Shown here: positions 23,601 to 38,600 of the stretch, one piece after another
Position numbering within the stretch: the stretch's first letter is position 1
Layout: every line of letters begins with the position of its first letter
Source of the DNA: Tubiluchus corallicola
Taxonomy: Eukaryota > Priapulida > Priapulimorpha > Priapulimorphida > Tubiluchidae
Reading direction: 5' to 3'
Assembly (NCBI GenBank): GCA_030141605.1
Contig: JAQGDQ010000151.1
Location: forward strand, 126,001 to 186,000
Length of the DNA stretch: 60,000 bases
Position numbers and translations under genes: made by a program
Notes under the pieces: generated by a model
Seen by the model: only the letters and a program-made list of their open reading frames with translations
Databases searched by the model: none
What the model was told of the DNA's origin: nothing

Positions 23601-26600
23601 ACAAAGTCATCAAGTATTGTTTAGCATAATATTTTATTGTCTGTACACCATCATCACAGCACATGCCCCTTCGTCATTTACTTCATATCAGACATGCACT
23701 GAGACACCATTTCCCAAAATTATACATTTTATCTGGAATGAAATGCAAATTCCTTAAATAAACTAATTGATTTCTTATCAAAATGTCAATTACAATTAAG
23801 TGAAATTAATCCAAGACTTTCAGTATATAACTAAATAAAATTAAACAAAATATACATACATCTTTGGCATCAAATCGTGAGTTACACAGAAAATTTGTCA
23901 ACACGCTATCACTGCTTTGAACACATTGAAACTTGAATGACAGGTATTTAAAACTAGGTCGCTAATATTGAAGCCAGATGTCACCACCTTACAAGTAAGA
24001 ATAGGTAAGTTAACTTAATCTAATCAAACACACATTTAACTATTATTAGTTAAAATGTAAGAAATGTAATCAAATGTAGAATTCTTTTGTACTCATAATT
24101 GTCTTTCATAAATAATTATGAATATGTAATTTTTGTGTTTGAAGAAATATTTTAATCTCTCTTGGGGTAAAACAAAATTTTCTCTGCATTAATTCAATTT
24201 CCTTAGCTATGAACTTTCCTAGATAGAACAAAACTTAATTAAATAGCATGTGTTGTTGAATAAACAAGGTGGTCTATCGTACATGTTAACCGTAACAAGA
24301 ATTACACAAGATTATTACGCAATCATAAAAAGCAATTGCATAAGATCATTACACAATCTTATAAACCAAATACACGAGATTATTGCACAATCCTTAGCGT
24401 GGCAAAGATTTTCACTTAATACGGTAACAAATATTAGAATATTTGCCGTGCGCTGTTGACACCTGGTATCAAACACGCATTTACTTGAATGAAAGTAGTA
24501 GTAGTAGTAGTAGTAAAAGTTGCTTGAGACCGTCACGTGATGCTAATGGAATGCAACCTGTCAGTAGTGTAATTATGCATGTACGCGCTGGCGCTCTGAT
24601 AGGGCTACTAAATAGGATAGGGTTTTTTTAACAACACGATAGGGTTACTAAATTAGGGCTAGAGCGAAATACTTCTGTTTGCGCTATTAATGGTAGTAAA
24701 GACTTTCACTTAATACAGAAACAAATATCCACTATCAGTGTTTAAGATTCTAAACCCACTTAAAGACAAATTTCATCCCAACAAGTTAAGGCTACTTAAT
24801 TAGGGTTTAGTCCTAAGGTTAGAGCTAAAGCAACCTCGCATGCACAAGCCTACATCACATTTCGCAACAAGTTAGGGTTAGAGTTAGGGTTAGTGGGTAA
24901 AGGTGAGGACTTGCACGCAACCGATTGTTGGTTCAAATCCCGCTTAAGCAAACTTTTATCTAGTTAGGATTAGAGCTAGGGTTAGCAACTAGTGTTAGGA
25001 TTAGTCATTATTTGGAGGGGGTTAGGGTAGTTCCATTATTTGGAGCGGTGAGCTAGGGTTAGCAGCTAGGGCTATGTTAGGAGTGTCCCAGGGGAACCCT
25101 AAATCGCCCAGATCGAGAACATCACCACTACTACTCTCTGTAAGAAACAGGCTCTTTTTCAAAATTTTATCCCAAGTTTTTTTTGATTCACAAATTATAA
25201 ATAATTTTTTATTACCAAAAATTTTTAGTACAAATATGTTTTACCATTTTTTCAGGAATTTACTTACACTACAGTCATAACTCTAGATTGCCACCTACAG
25301 TTCTTTCAGCAGGACTAAAATCTAGAAACTATCAAGCTGAAATTCTACTAATTGTTTCTGATTTCTACGGGGCATCTGTTGAAACTACATTCAACATTAC
25401 TGTGAGTCACTTTTGACTAATTAGCTACGTTTATGATCGTTGGTCTCCAGTAAAATAATAACAAACAATGTAAGCAAATTGTAATTGGTATTATTCTTGA
25501 TCTTTCTCCAGGAGGTACCAGTTTGGACTACACAGACTACACAAATTTAAAGGCTGCAAAACCGGTCAGGCACATAGCCAGGCGGCAGTGAATATCCGGA
25601 CTCCCCCATTCATTGAATCTTAAAAAAATTATGCACATTTTATATCATTCCTAACTGATACCCACAATTTGCATAGAGTGAGAGCAAGTGTGGTATACTT
25701 TATAAAATGTGTGTTTTAATGTAAGTTTAAATCATTACTCCTACAAGAAGCGTCACCTATCAGTGGATTGATTGTACGATCAATTCTCTATCCAATGATG
25801 TGCCACATGGCCGCCACTAGTACAGGGCTGCCACGCTACGACAGTTTTTTGGACCCATATCAGTGCCATACTTTTAATTTATAAAGCTGGTATCGACATG
25901 GTTTCCTTTAAACGATCTCTGAACGGAAGCCGTTAGTCGTACAGATGTTCTATATATCGTTGGATTCGCAATGGACCAGAATCAATCTAATGCGCTGTGT
26001 CAAAGTCGCGAGCCGATTTTTGTTTAACCTCAATACTGCAATAAATAGACTGTCTGGTCGAAAATTTGACGTTCAGGATCTGCTGTTATTTTCATTGTTC
26101 ATTGTCCGAGATATGCGCCTTTTTTGGAATAACTCAAAAACTAGATTGATACTTGACTAAATTTGGTCATATTTGTAGCTAGGGTAGAGCGCCAATTTAG
26201 CAGGCAATTGCGTGTCGTAACCCATTAACTCGTCTCAGTTATATGACCCAAAAAAACCCTCAAAATCTATCAATTTTTGATAAAACATTACTCCTGCAGG
26301 AAGCACCTCCTATTCAAACAAAAAAGTAAGTAAAGTACTATGCCTTGGCTATAGATACCCGCTCCGTTTTCTCGAGCCCTAAGTTGCTGCCGTTTTACAA
26401 GGCAATAAATTCCATACAATGCTTCCACTCTTTGAACGGAGGATGTAGGTCTTACAGAGGATTGCCATATACTATTGGATTTGCAATGAAACGTAGAATA
26501 AGGTGCTCTGTGCTAATATTTTTTTTGTCTTTTTTGTTTACCCGGACACTCATAAAACACATGACTTTCAATTTGTTCTGCAATATTTCCATTATTAACT

Positions 26601-29600
26601 GGCAAAATGACAAAAATGTTGCAAAATATGCACTGGCAAAGTGTACTATTATTTAAATACTTACTGCGCTATCCAGCGCAATTCTTATGCAATTTTGTAG
26701 CTGAACGAAACACTTGCAGTTTTCGCGCAGTGTATCTCTGATACTGCGTTTTATAGCTAACCGAATGTATTGCACACCCCTGTACGACTTAGAACTTCGT
26801 TTACACAGTGTCTCTAAACGTGCCGCCAAAACAGTTATGCTGTCGATATACATGGATACATGTTCCAAAGTGCGACACTAGCTATTGTCAGTACACAGTT
26901 AAATTAACGTGAAACCCCTTCATTGAAACCACATGGTTCCACGTTGAGACGTCTTCTAATTTTAAAATCCAGTACATTCCAGTTGGTAAAAAAAGGTGTG
27001 GCTACCATAATATGTATTTAATGTATAGAATTTTTGGCTTCATACCATGCATAGACTGTAGTCTGTGTGTGTCATGTAGCAATGCCTAAGTCCACGTAAG
27101 TTCACAACCATATAGGAAATTAAGCTGTCGGGAGATGATGTGTGGCGAAATATGTTGAAGTATGTATGATGAAGCTCAAACAAATTGGGGAAGAGTTGAA
27201 TTAAAAAATAAATCGTCAATACAAAAAGAAACTTGAATATTCGCTGCCAAAATACAGTGAAATTTGATCTTGCAAACTAAGAAGAATTTGCTTATCTGTT
27301 GGTGAAGTGGATATTTAGTGGAATCACAAAAATCAGTTTCCAAGGCTATAAATCTTGTATTTTTTGTTCTATTGACCATGAACTAGACTTCTTACTTAAC
27401 AAGTGCACTTTAATAACTGGAAAACTGTGATTACATGGTCTGTTAATAAATTCCACTTTAGCTGGTTTGTTCAATCTTACATTTATTGATTGTGAGTCTA
27501 TTATTTGTTCAACACTCTATGGCCAATTATAGTACTTACTCTGCCCAGTTTTTGTGAAAATTTCTTCATCTTCCAGGTTTGGCCGCATGAACTTTTGCTG
27601 CCTAGCCAGAACAACATCTCATCCATTACAGAGTCTTTCAACTTTCTAAAAACGTTTGTCATATCGAGCCCTAACAGCACCTGCAGGTTGGATACCATGA
27701 TTAAAGCAGGTGATTTTACTGGTCAGTATAAAAGCCTTGTATATATTTAGTTAGTCTAATATTGAGTTATGGCTTGTTCACATAGTTTTTCAAAAGAATG
27801 GTACTCAAAACATTAAACTCTGTCCATACAATCAGTTTCACTGACAATTACTTTGCACATAACTATTTGTTGAAGGTTGAACTTCTCTTTCTTTCTGAAT
27901 AGCACCAAAACGACTTGTATGAAACTGAGTTTTTAGCGGAAATGAAAAAAACGAACTTCAGCGTCAAAATGAATCAAGAAATTACTTTGAAATATTTCAG
28001 GTATTAAAAGCAGAAGCACGAATTGTTTTTTTTTAATTATAGTCCGATAACACCATTTATGTTCTGATACTGGACAAATTTTCATCTTTAAATAACGCAG
28101 AATAATTAGGTTGTCATAGCATCATCGCTTAATGTTTCCTCAAATCTAACATTTTTTATTTGTGAGGTTTTACTAAATTTCAACAAAATCACTCCCGTTT
28201 TTTGCTGGTACAGGTGGTCGATTGATTAGGACAATGGACAGTGAAGTCTGTAGCGTTACAACTACTCTCTGCCTGATTCTGATCTCACAGCCTCTTGCAG
28301 TGATTCAGACAGTTGTCATATATTGATCTTTTGTGCCTTCAGCTAATGAGGTGTTTTGTTGTTCTTTTGCATACTGAAAAATTGACACCTGCAGACAAAA
28401 ATAAAATTTCATTAGCTGGGGACTCAGTCCTTTTGAGGAGAACCAAAAATGATAAACAACAGTGACAAACCATTAAGAATGGTCAGCTCCTACATACTAA
28501 CTTGAACATAAGCATTTTTCATCCTGTCAAATTGACATTTGTTTAACCCCATGATAAATTAGTCCTTATTTTGTTAACAGCTGCTGCACGCATTATGTCA
28601 TCTGTGTCTGCTGAAGTAAATGCTATTGAAGCAGGACAAGATGCACTCAATACTCCACCAAACACCGTAGAAGATCTAGAAGCAATGAAAAACATATTGG
28701 AAACTAAATCTAAGGTAAACAAAATTAACATTTTGTCAGAGTATGTCAGAAATGCCCACATATAGGTTTTCTTCGGATTTGTTCATAGTCTTACCTATAA
28801 ATTTGTGTAATATTACAAAATGGTGATCAGAACTTTTTAGGCAATGAGTATCGTGAAAAAGACATCCTACTTACTTCATTTTATATTTTCTCTTAATGAG
28901 CCTTTCTCTTACGTGTATGATGCAAAACTTTCACTGAAATGCAAAATTTTCACTACGTTTAGAGAATTGCATTTGAATTTTTGTGGCAATGACAGTGTGA
29001 CTAAACTCCATCTCATTTCACAAACAGACTGAGAAATTGCCATTCCCATACATTCTCCGAGTGCAACACTACTCGCAGTAACTTTCTTCACTTCTAGGGC
29101 ATTTTTTAAGTCATTCGTATAATTTCAGGTGAGAACAATAATAGTGAAATCCATATCAAAACTACCAATTTACAGCTTCAATGCAGCCAAGCAGTCAGCC
29201 AATTTACTAAACCAGACATTAGGCACATCCACAGATTTTACGCCAAAATTACAGGTGAGTCTTTCCTTAATTGATAGATGACACTGCCCAACAAAACCCT
29301 GCTGAAATCGCCGAACCAATTAACCCATAACAATAACCTTTGAAATGTTAGTCTTTGTTTTATGGTATTTCACTGATTCTGTGTTTATTTGCATTAGAGC
29401 TGAAATGTTTTAAAGGTGCAATGGTAAAGCGCTTACTTTTTCTAAATTTTAGTTAGCAAATTGGATATTATTTTAATCTGTACATCATGGGAATATTCAC
29501 TGTATATCTTCTTGACATTTGGTAGAGTATATAAGTCTATTATTAGCACACATTTTTATGAGTAGCTTTTGCCAGTATGTAGGTTTTTCTGAATTGGCCT

Positions 29601-32600
29601 CAACCAGTAATTCCAAACTAGTACAAGGTATCCCAAAAAAACTTTGCAGTGGTAATAGACAAAATTAACTTGGAATTATGCATTATTATACCATAATGTC
29701 ATAAAGATAATTTTACACTTTTGTGCCATTATTGCAATTTTCCTACCCTATAAATTTGTAAGACCACAATTATTAGTGCGGCCATTGTGGTTATTATTAG
29801 ACTTGCATAATATTTTTAAGCTTATAGTATTGTCAATGAATGTTTTTTGGAACATTCAATTCATTACACATATATGAGAGAAATTTATGTATGCTAAGCA
29901 GTAGTTAGTTTTTCACATTACATTTTGTTAAAGCAAACGCATTTGTTATAAATTTTTAACAACCTTAAACTGAGCTCTTTTAGATTCGAACGAAATTTTT
30001 GCAAAATCAAAAATTTACTGAAAGTGCTCCTGCCTAAAGGTTGTTATATTAAACATGAACAGAATTTGTGAAGTACTCATACTGCTGTCATTGGCTGTAA
30101 CAGGAAACTAAGGGCCTTGCAAAAACTGTGTATCTTTTCAACAGAAAATTCAACACTTCTAGCAAAAATTGTTTAAACATTTTATAGCATAAATAATATT
30201 ATACAGGCCAGGATTGAAAACATTTTGCTTTTTTCTAGACATTACTGGACACAAACTAGCATAATAAAGTGACAGAGTTTAAACTTTCTCAGTCCTTGAT
30301 GGCAAAAACGTCCAAATGCTAAGAACTTTATCATACCACAGTATGTATGCCTATTGGATGTAGGCTATAGTAAAAACTGCACAATAAGATTTTGCTTTGT
30401 TCAATGTTGTTCTACTGCTTTACGCATACTTAATTGCCTTACATTGCTTAGTCTTTTTGTGACTTTTTGTTTACAGATTAAAAGTTTGAGTGTTTTTGAG
30501 CAAATTGCAACCTTTATGGGAAAATATGCAGTAGAAGCAGATGCAGATGAATTGAAAGAGTCTACAAAGTATGTATGAACATTGTTTTGCTAAATATTTT
30601 TCTTAACTACAAATTTGCTCACTACTGTCAAAAAATCTGCATAAATTTATAAATACTGCAATTTCGGTTTTGTTTTGCATATGCGTAAATCTTCAACATG
30701 TATTTTATTTTGGCGCCAAGCTGATTTGCAAGGTATGTACAATTGTAAATATATTGGACACAACATTTGGGGCTTGGAAAAATTTGGCACTGCTATTTTT
30801 GCACCGAACACGTGGGCACGAGACATTTATGGTCCCAGCACCGACGCACAAGGCGATTGCGGTTCTGTTTTGTGCTACATATTTTGCTGCCTAATAGGCT
30901 GAATTTATTTTGGAATTCCTCCTTTAATATCTGATAGTCATACTTTGTGACTTTTACAATATCTACAGTAATTTTTTCTGAAGCATCTTAAGCATCTAAA
31001 AAACGTTTTTGTAAGAAACGAAATAATATTATGATTTTCGTGAGTACGACCGTAATAATACAGGAAACAACTAGGTATTGTAACTAAAAACAAGGCTGCT
31101 GAACGTATAATGTTGTAACGGAAGCGAAATGCCAATTATTTTCGACCCCTCTCTACATTGTGATGGCCTCGTCTGTTCGAAGCCATTGCATAGTGGGGTT
31201 GAATACTGGGTATGAAACAGTCGCTATGCCCCATTGATTCAGCAAGGTGTGTTTACCAGCTAAGCACCTGTTCTGTAATTGCAACCAGCATAAGGCACAC
31301 GTGATGATGTCTGGCAGTTTCTTCTTATAAATTTCCTGTTCAATTTGCATTTTTTACATCATCACTACTGGGCATATGGCACTAGATTGCAACAATCCAG
31401 TATTGAACGCTGAACCTCTTGACCACCGTCACTACTGGGATTATAACACAATGAAGGTTGTGACATTCCAGTAGTCTTTACAGTATTATCATGTATTTCA
31501 CAAGTGATACAGCAAAAACATTTACAGTCTTAACATTGATAGGTATACAGTATTTAATTTGCTTGCTAACTAATCTAACTAGTTGTTCTGGAACTAACAG
31601 CTAGTTATAACCAACAAATGAACTAAACATCGCATTCTAGATCAGTTTTTTTTTCAAAAAAACGCAATGCGTTCAGTGAATATAGTGCGTTGTCATATAA
31701 CACTAGTTTTGGTGCGAACGAATTTTTTGTGTCGTGCATTTCTGTTATTTACTGATTCACTAGCTATTTCTGAAATGAAACTCTGTCATGTTTTGACAAA
31801 ATGCTAATGTAAACTTGTAGAGTCTCCTTTCATTTTATAAATAACACACAAAATACCGAATTAAAATGAAAAATTAGAATGTGTAAAGTCATTTGATTAT
31901 CATATTATTATCTTATTCTGCTGCAGTTAACTGTTTGACATTGTTTAATTTGGTGAATCCATGATTCTTAAAAAATTTAATAATTTCCTAAGTAAAAATA
32001 AAAATAGGTACAACATCAAATTTTATTGGTGCTCAAATGTCTCTGTGCCCAAATGTCCCATGTGGAAATGTGTCTTCCCCAAGTCTCTGTGTCCAAATGT
32101 CTGGTGGTCAATTTGGCCGGTCTGCTCGTTAGTTTTTATAGATACGCAAATTACAGATACAAAATGTTTTATAATTAATTCAGTGATGCAAAAAGCCACA
32201 GTTTGGTGCAATGCATTCTTCTGGTGTCATGTTTTATTTTGCAGTTTGCTGTACAGAAACTATTTGCATTTGATTACCTCTCGATAGCTTGTTTTCGCTT
32301 GACTCGATCTTTGATCAACAAGGGGGTTCAAGACAACTATATCACCTCTAAGTATACTCTTGCCAGCTGTCACACAGAACATATGGTGTACACAAGCATA
32401 TCGCTTTTGCAAAATTTGCTTAGTTAATCTGGTCCAATTCAAACAGTTTTGAATCGTTTTGGGTGACATGAAGTTGAGCTATGCTATTGATAAACTGAGG
32501 ACTTCATACTTATTTGAATTGCTCTTTCCAGATTCGTTGTTACTGGAGTTGCAAACATTTTTAGTTATTCAATAAATCAAACTCTAAAAGCTGTACAGGG

Positions 32601-35600
32601 CAACAGAGATGAGCTTGGCATAGGAAAACCTGTGGTCATTCCCGACACTCGGTCCACAGAAGAGATAATAGAGCAAGTAAGGTTTCAGCTGATTAAGCAT
32701 ATATAATTTCAATGACTGCAATTCTAATTGTTGTTCACTTGCATTTAAAGTGCAAGTATCAAATTAGAATATGACATCAGTTTGTGAAAGAATTTGATTA
32801 AAATGAAAAAAGCTGAGTTACACTTTATTAATTTATTAGTCACTTATCTATTGTGAAAGTGTGTTGTTGGTATGCACACATTGTAGTTTCTATTTTTGTA
32901 TTTTTAAACTTCAGTGCTTTTTCTGCTTTATGTTCTTGGATGCAGTTTTTCTTTTTGTCATTTAAAAATTCATTGTGCTCGAATATTTATCCGAGTGGTA
33001 TGCTGGGCTTTCAGTACACCAGCAGTTTAACTTGTACGGGATTATTCTTTTATTAAATATTTTGTGTTTTTCTCTATCTTTGATAATTCAGTTTTATTAG
33101 CTCTTACTGTTATTTGCTATCACACAAGCTATGCTTAGTGTGCTATCGACCATTTATTTTTTCTGGAACGGGACTAAATACTGATATGGCAAAATACGCA
33201 GTACACTCTTGGATACTGGTTTAACAGTATTTATTGATAATTTTAAATTATTTCTTGGCAAAATTCTCAACAACATTTTATATTGTATTATTTAGCAAAA
33301 GAACATAACAAAGAGGTTTGTGTACTTTACTGATTTGGTTTCTGAGACAATTTTTTTGAATGCCATTCCGGGGGATGAGCCAGTTATCCTTAACACGGTG
33401 CCTCTTACTCTTAGTCTTGAGCGTCAGAGAGCACGTCATTTAAGAGGTAACTGTGCTATGATGCTTTTTTCACATGGCAACACTGTTAAAAATGGATTAA
33501 CTATCATTATATGTGTAATTTTATTACTAAAACATTTTTAGGGATAAAGCTCTACTGTTTTCAACTGATATGTATGTTAGTTCAGTTTTTGTTGGCTAAT
33601 GTGATGTGCCAGTCTTAGTGCAAATGATAATCACTAATTAGCATTATGCTGACTCAAGTAAAGGAGAACCACAATAACTCAATGATTTTTATATGTAGTA
33701 TGATATGCATTTCCCTGTGGTTTGGTAATTACCTATTTAATTGATATGAGAAAAAGCTTAACACAAAAGCTTAGGACTTGTAAATGAAAAACAAACATAT
33801 TTGTATGAAATGCAAAGCTTTTTCATTGTATAAGGCTTACTAAAATGGCTGGATGACTACTGGGAGATCATTTCTGAACACTTTAATTTTCCGTACTGGC
33901 CCTGGCTGTTTTATTATAGGAAAAATGTATATAAACCTGCACCTGCAAGTGGCTTTACGGTAAATCCCTGTGACTACAACTATTCATCTGTAAACTCTGC
34001 ATTGGGAGGCGCCGTGGTATGGGAGTGGCTTTGGTCATGAAGCAGAGCTGGAGTACCAGAATAATGCATAGTTGTATATACTTAGTGTGTTATCATTTTT
34101 TGGCTTGCCGAAACACACACACCTACACACCTGCACTCAGGTGCGTCCTCACACACACATTAAGTGAAACACACGCCTGCACTCAGGTGCACACTCACTC
34201 ACACGTTAAGTGAAACACACACACACACCTGCACTCAGGTGCGCCCTCACACACACATTAAGTGAAACACACGCCTGCACTCAGGTGCACCTCACTCACA
34301 CGTTAAGTGAAACACACACACACACCTGCACTCAGGTGCGCCCTCACTCACACATTAAGTGAAACACACACACACACCTGCACTCAAGTGCGCCCTCACT
34401 TACACATTAAGTGAAACACACACACACCTGCACTCAGGTGCGCCCTCACTCACACATTAAGTGAAACACACACACACACCTGCACTCAGGTGCACCCTCA
34501 CTCACACATTAAGTGAAACACACACACACACCTGCACTTGGGTGCACCCTCACTCACACATTAAGTGAAACACACACACACACCTGCACTCAGGTGCGCC
34601 CTCACTCACACATTAAGTGAAACACACACACACACACACCTGCACTCAGGTGCGCCCTCCCTCACACATTAAGTGAAACACACACACACACACACACACA
34701 CACCTGCACTCAGGTGCACCCTCACTCACACATTAAGTGAAACACACACACACACCTGCACTCAGGTGCACCCTCACTCACACATTAAGTGAAACACACA
34801 CACCTGCACTCAGGTGCACCCTCACTCACATATTAATTGAAACACACACACACACCTGCACTCAGGTGTGCCCTCACTCACACATTAAGTGAAACACACA
34901 CACACACACCTGCACTCAGGTGCGCCCTCACTCACACGTTAAGTGAAACACACACACACCTGCACTCAGGTGCGCCCTCACTCACACATTAAGTGAAACA
35001 CACACACCTGCACTCAGGTGCGCCCTCACTCACACATTAAGTGAAACACACACACACCTGCACTCAGGTGCGCCCTCACTCACACATTAAGTGAAACACA
35101 CACACCTGCATCTACCTGCATCAGGGCCCTCACTCACATAATTAACACACACACACCTGCACTCAGGTGCGCCCTCACTCACACATTAAGTGAAACACAC
35201 ACACACCTGCACTCAGGTGCGCCCTCACTCACACATTAAGTGAAACACACACACACACCTGCACTCAGGTGCGCCCTCACTCACACATTAAGTGAAACAC
35301 ACACACACACACACCTGCACTCAGGTGCGCCCTCACACACACATTAAGTGAAACACACGCCTGCACTCAGGTGAACCTCACTCACACGTTAAGTGAAACA
35401 CACACACACACCTGCACTCAGGTGCGCCCTCACTCACACATTAAGTGACACACACACACACACACCTGCACTCAGGTGCGCCCTCACTCACACATTAAGT
35501 GAAACACACACACACCTGCACTCAGGTGCGCCCTCACTCACACATTAAGTGAAACACACACACACACCTGCACTCAGGTGCACCCTCACTCACACATTAA

Positions 35601-38600
35601 GTGAAACACACACACACACCTGCACTCGGGTGCGCCCTCACTCACACATTAAGTGAAACACACACACACCTGCACTCAGGTGCGCCCTCACTCACACATT
35701 AAGTGAAACACACACACACACCTGCACTCAGGTGCGCCCTCACTCACACATTAAGTGAAACACACACACACACCTGCACTCAGGTGCACCCTCACTCACA
35801 CATTAAGTGAAACACACACACACACCTGCACTCAGGTGCACCCTCACTCACACATTAATTGAAACACACACACACACCTGCACTCAGGTGTGCCCTCACT
35901 CACACATTAAGTGAAACACACACACACCTGCACTCAGGTGCGCCCTCACTCACACGTTAAGTGAAACACACACACACCTGCACTCAGGTGCGCCCTCACT
36001 CACACATTAAGTGAAACACACACCTGCACTCAGGTGCGCCCACTCACACATTAAGTGAAACACACACCTGCACCAGGTGCGCCCTCACTCACACAGTGAA
36101 ATGAAACACACACACACGCACCTGCGCCCTCACTCACACATTAAGTGAAACACACACACCTGCACTCAGGTGTGCCCTCACTCACACATTAAGTGAAACA
36201 CACACACACCTGCACTCAGGTGCGCCCTCACTCACACATTAAGTGAAACACACACACACACACACACCTGCACTCAGGTGCGCCCTCACTCACACATTAA
36301 GTGAAACACACACACACTTGCACTCAGGTGCGCCCTCACTCACATATTAAGTGAAACACACACACACCTGCACTCAGGTGCGCCCTCACTCACACATTAA
36401 GTGAAACACACACACCTGCACTCAGGTGTGCCCTCACTCACACATTAAGTGAAACACACACACACCTGCACTCAGGTGCGCCCTCACTCACACATTAAGT
36501 GAAACACACACACACTTGCACTCAGGTGCGCCCTCACTCACATATTAAGTGAAACACACACACACACCTGCACTCAGGTGCGCCCTCACTCACACATTAA
36601 GTGAAACACACTCACACACACCTGCACTCAGGTGCGCCCTCACTCACACATTAAGTGAAACACACACACCAGAAGTTAGATGACAGAGGTAATAATTACT
36701 GACAGTAACATTTAAATTCTTACTACTACTCCTGTGCCTTTCTTAGTTTGTGAAATGTTGAACTTCTTTGTTAATATTTCAGGATCTGAGGTGACCATTG
36801 AAGGTGACTCGCACTTTAAATTACCCTCTAGATTAACATTCCTTGATGGAGAAGATAGTGAAGTTCATGACATCAAGGTTGTTACCATATGATACATAAT
36901 TGTTAAAGTTGTGACATTCATTTAAAATTTAATTGTTCTACATGAAAAACTGTAAATGTTATTTATTATTCGATATTTCAAAGAATAAATTCAGAGTCGC
37001 CAACTGGAGTTGTTCGGCTTAGACATAGACATCAATAACTTGACTTGCAACTCAACATAAAGACTTTTTCTGACGTCTGCGTATACTTAAGTGCTTGAAC
37101 TTGTTTTTTTATTGTTAAAAACATTGAATAAGCAATATCTAGATATTAATTATGTAAATATAAACAAAAAGTTTACTTCTTGTGCTACAGCTGAAATTAG
37201 CATACAGTGCCATACTCGCTTTGTTCACAACTAAATATTTGACTTGGGTCCTCCTAGGTTGTGGTTTTGCACATTTCTCCACAAAATATTGTATTTTCAT
37301 TCAGAATGAGCAAAAACAAATAAGTTATTGCAGTTTAAGTATTGATTTTATTGTAAAAGTTGCTCTTCTGTCCTGGAATTATGAAACTTACAGTCCTTCT
37401 TGCAATGCCTTTTCATAGATATGTGTTTATTTAAATGTCTTACAACAACAAAGATATTAGACATATTATAACAGAGATTTTAGACTTTGGATCAGTGGCA
37501 TGAAAAACCTGTTAAATAATCGGAGTGAATAAGGAAATTTCAATCAGGCAATATGAAAATCTCATAATAACGGCTTATTTAAATGAAAATCATAGAACTA
37601 TAAACAATTATTAAATTTTGTCCTGTTGTAAATAAGGGCAAACTGCATGAACACAATTGTTATACGTTAAATTTAAAATTCTGTTTTTGTGATAGCTTCG
37701 TAACTGAATGAAAAACAGAAAAGCTTTACTACTAGAAAACATTCAAATTTGTTGACACATTTACAGGTTGTAAACCTACGCACTAACCCATACAACTGGG
37801 ATAACACTTCAAAGCTGGTAAATACATCCGTTGTCAGCATAGATGTTAGACAAAAGCACGGTGACACTGACCATGAGGGGCATTTGACAGATCCCATGCA
37901 TTATTTCTTAGAAATACCAGGTATAGCTGCATGCATGTGAACTATTGCTTTTTCTATAAGTCTGGTGTCAACAGGAAAAGAGCTGTAAAGTTTGATTGTT
38001 TAAAAATGATTTAGGAGTTTTATAATTTTAAAATTATAGCTAAGGAGTGCAGGAATTCAGTTGGCATCCGTAAAAGTTAAATACTTTTTACAGTTTATTC
38101 ATATAAATCTTTCAGTAAGCATATGTCTTCTGTCTTTATCCAGTGCAATGTGCTCTTCCATTCCTTTAGGAGACAATTTTTTTACTTTTGATACAAATGG
38201 TTACATTGTTCTTTAAAAACACTGTTTGCTCTTTCTCTTAAAGTGACAATAGGAAATTTCATTCCTTAGCAAGAGGATGTCATTTTTATCGGACAATTGC
38301 AGTGAAGCAATCTTAAAGATTGGGCATGTAACAATTGCAAATTTCAATAGTAAATTGGTATTTCAAGTTTTTACAGTACCAGTACTTTTACAGTCTGTAT
38401 AGTGCCAGTATTTACCGTTTTTCAATGTAAAATAACTGAAGTAGCAACCTGTTATAGGTTAAGCAGTATGTTATAGATTGGATGTTTCACTAGCATTCTT
38501 CATCTAACAGTTTTTTATGTAGTATTCATGTAAGGACTTCCACAATTAATATAAATTTACTTGTGAGTGTTTTAGGCTTTATTAACATTTAAATTAAATC

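Larger units (their letters stand above)
17199..24064 (-). mobile_element. BEL/Pao LTR retrotransposon, decayed, carrying a glycogenin fragment
   Basis: A 6.9-kb element transcribed on the minus strand. Order in its own sense: 5' LTR (23575-24064), gag N-part, glycogenin-derived segment, gag DUF1759-like part, zinc-knuckle part, DUF1758-type protease, RT, RNase H region, integrase, 3' LTR (17199-17382). Element-typical motifs are present throughout, but several frameshifts and altered key residues show that it is inactive. It lies within intron 2 of the polycystin gene, antisense to it. Confidence 0.88.

Noticed and set aside
34111-36670. CRISPR-like regularity of the array
   Set aside because: The repeats are direct, contiguous and CA-rich without unique spacers, in animal DNA; it is a minisatellite.
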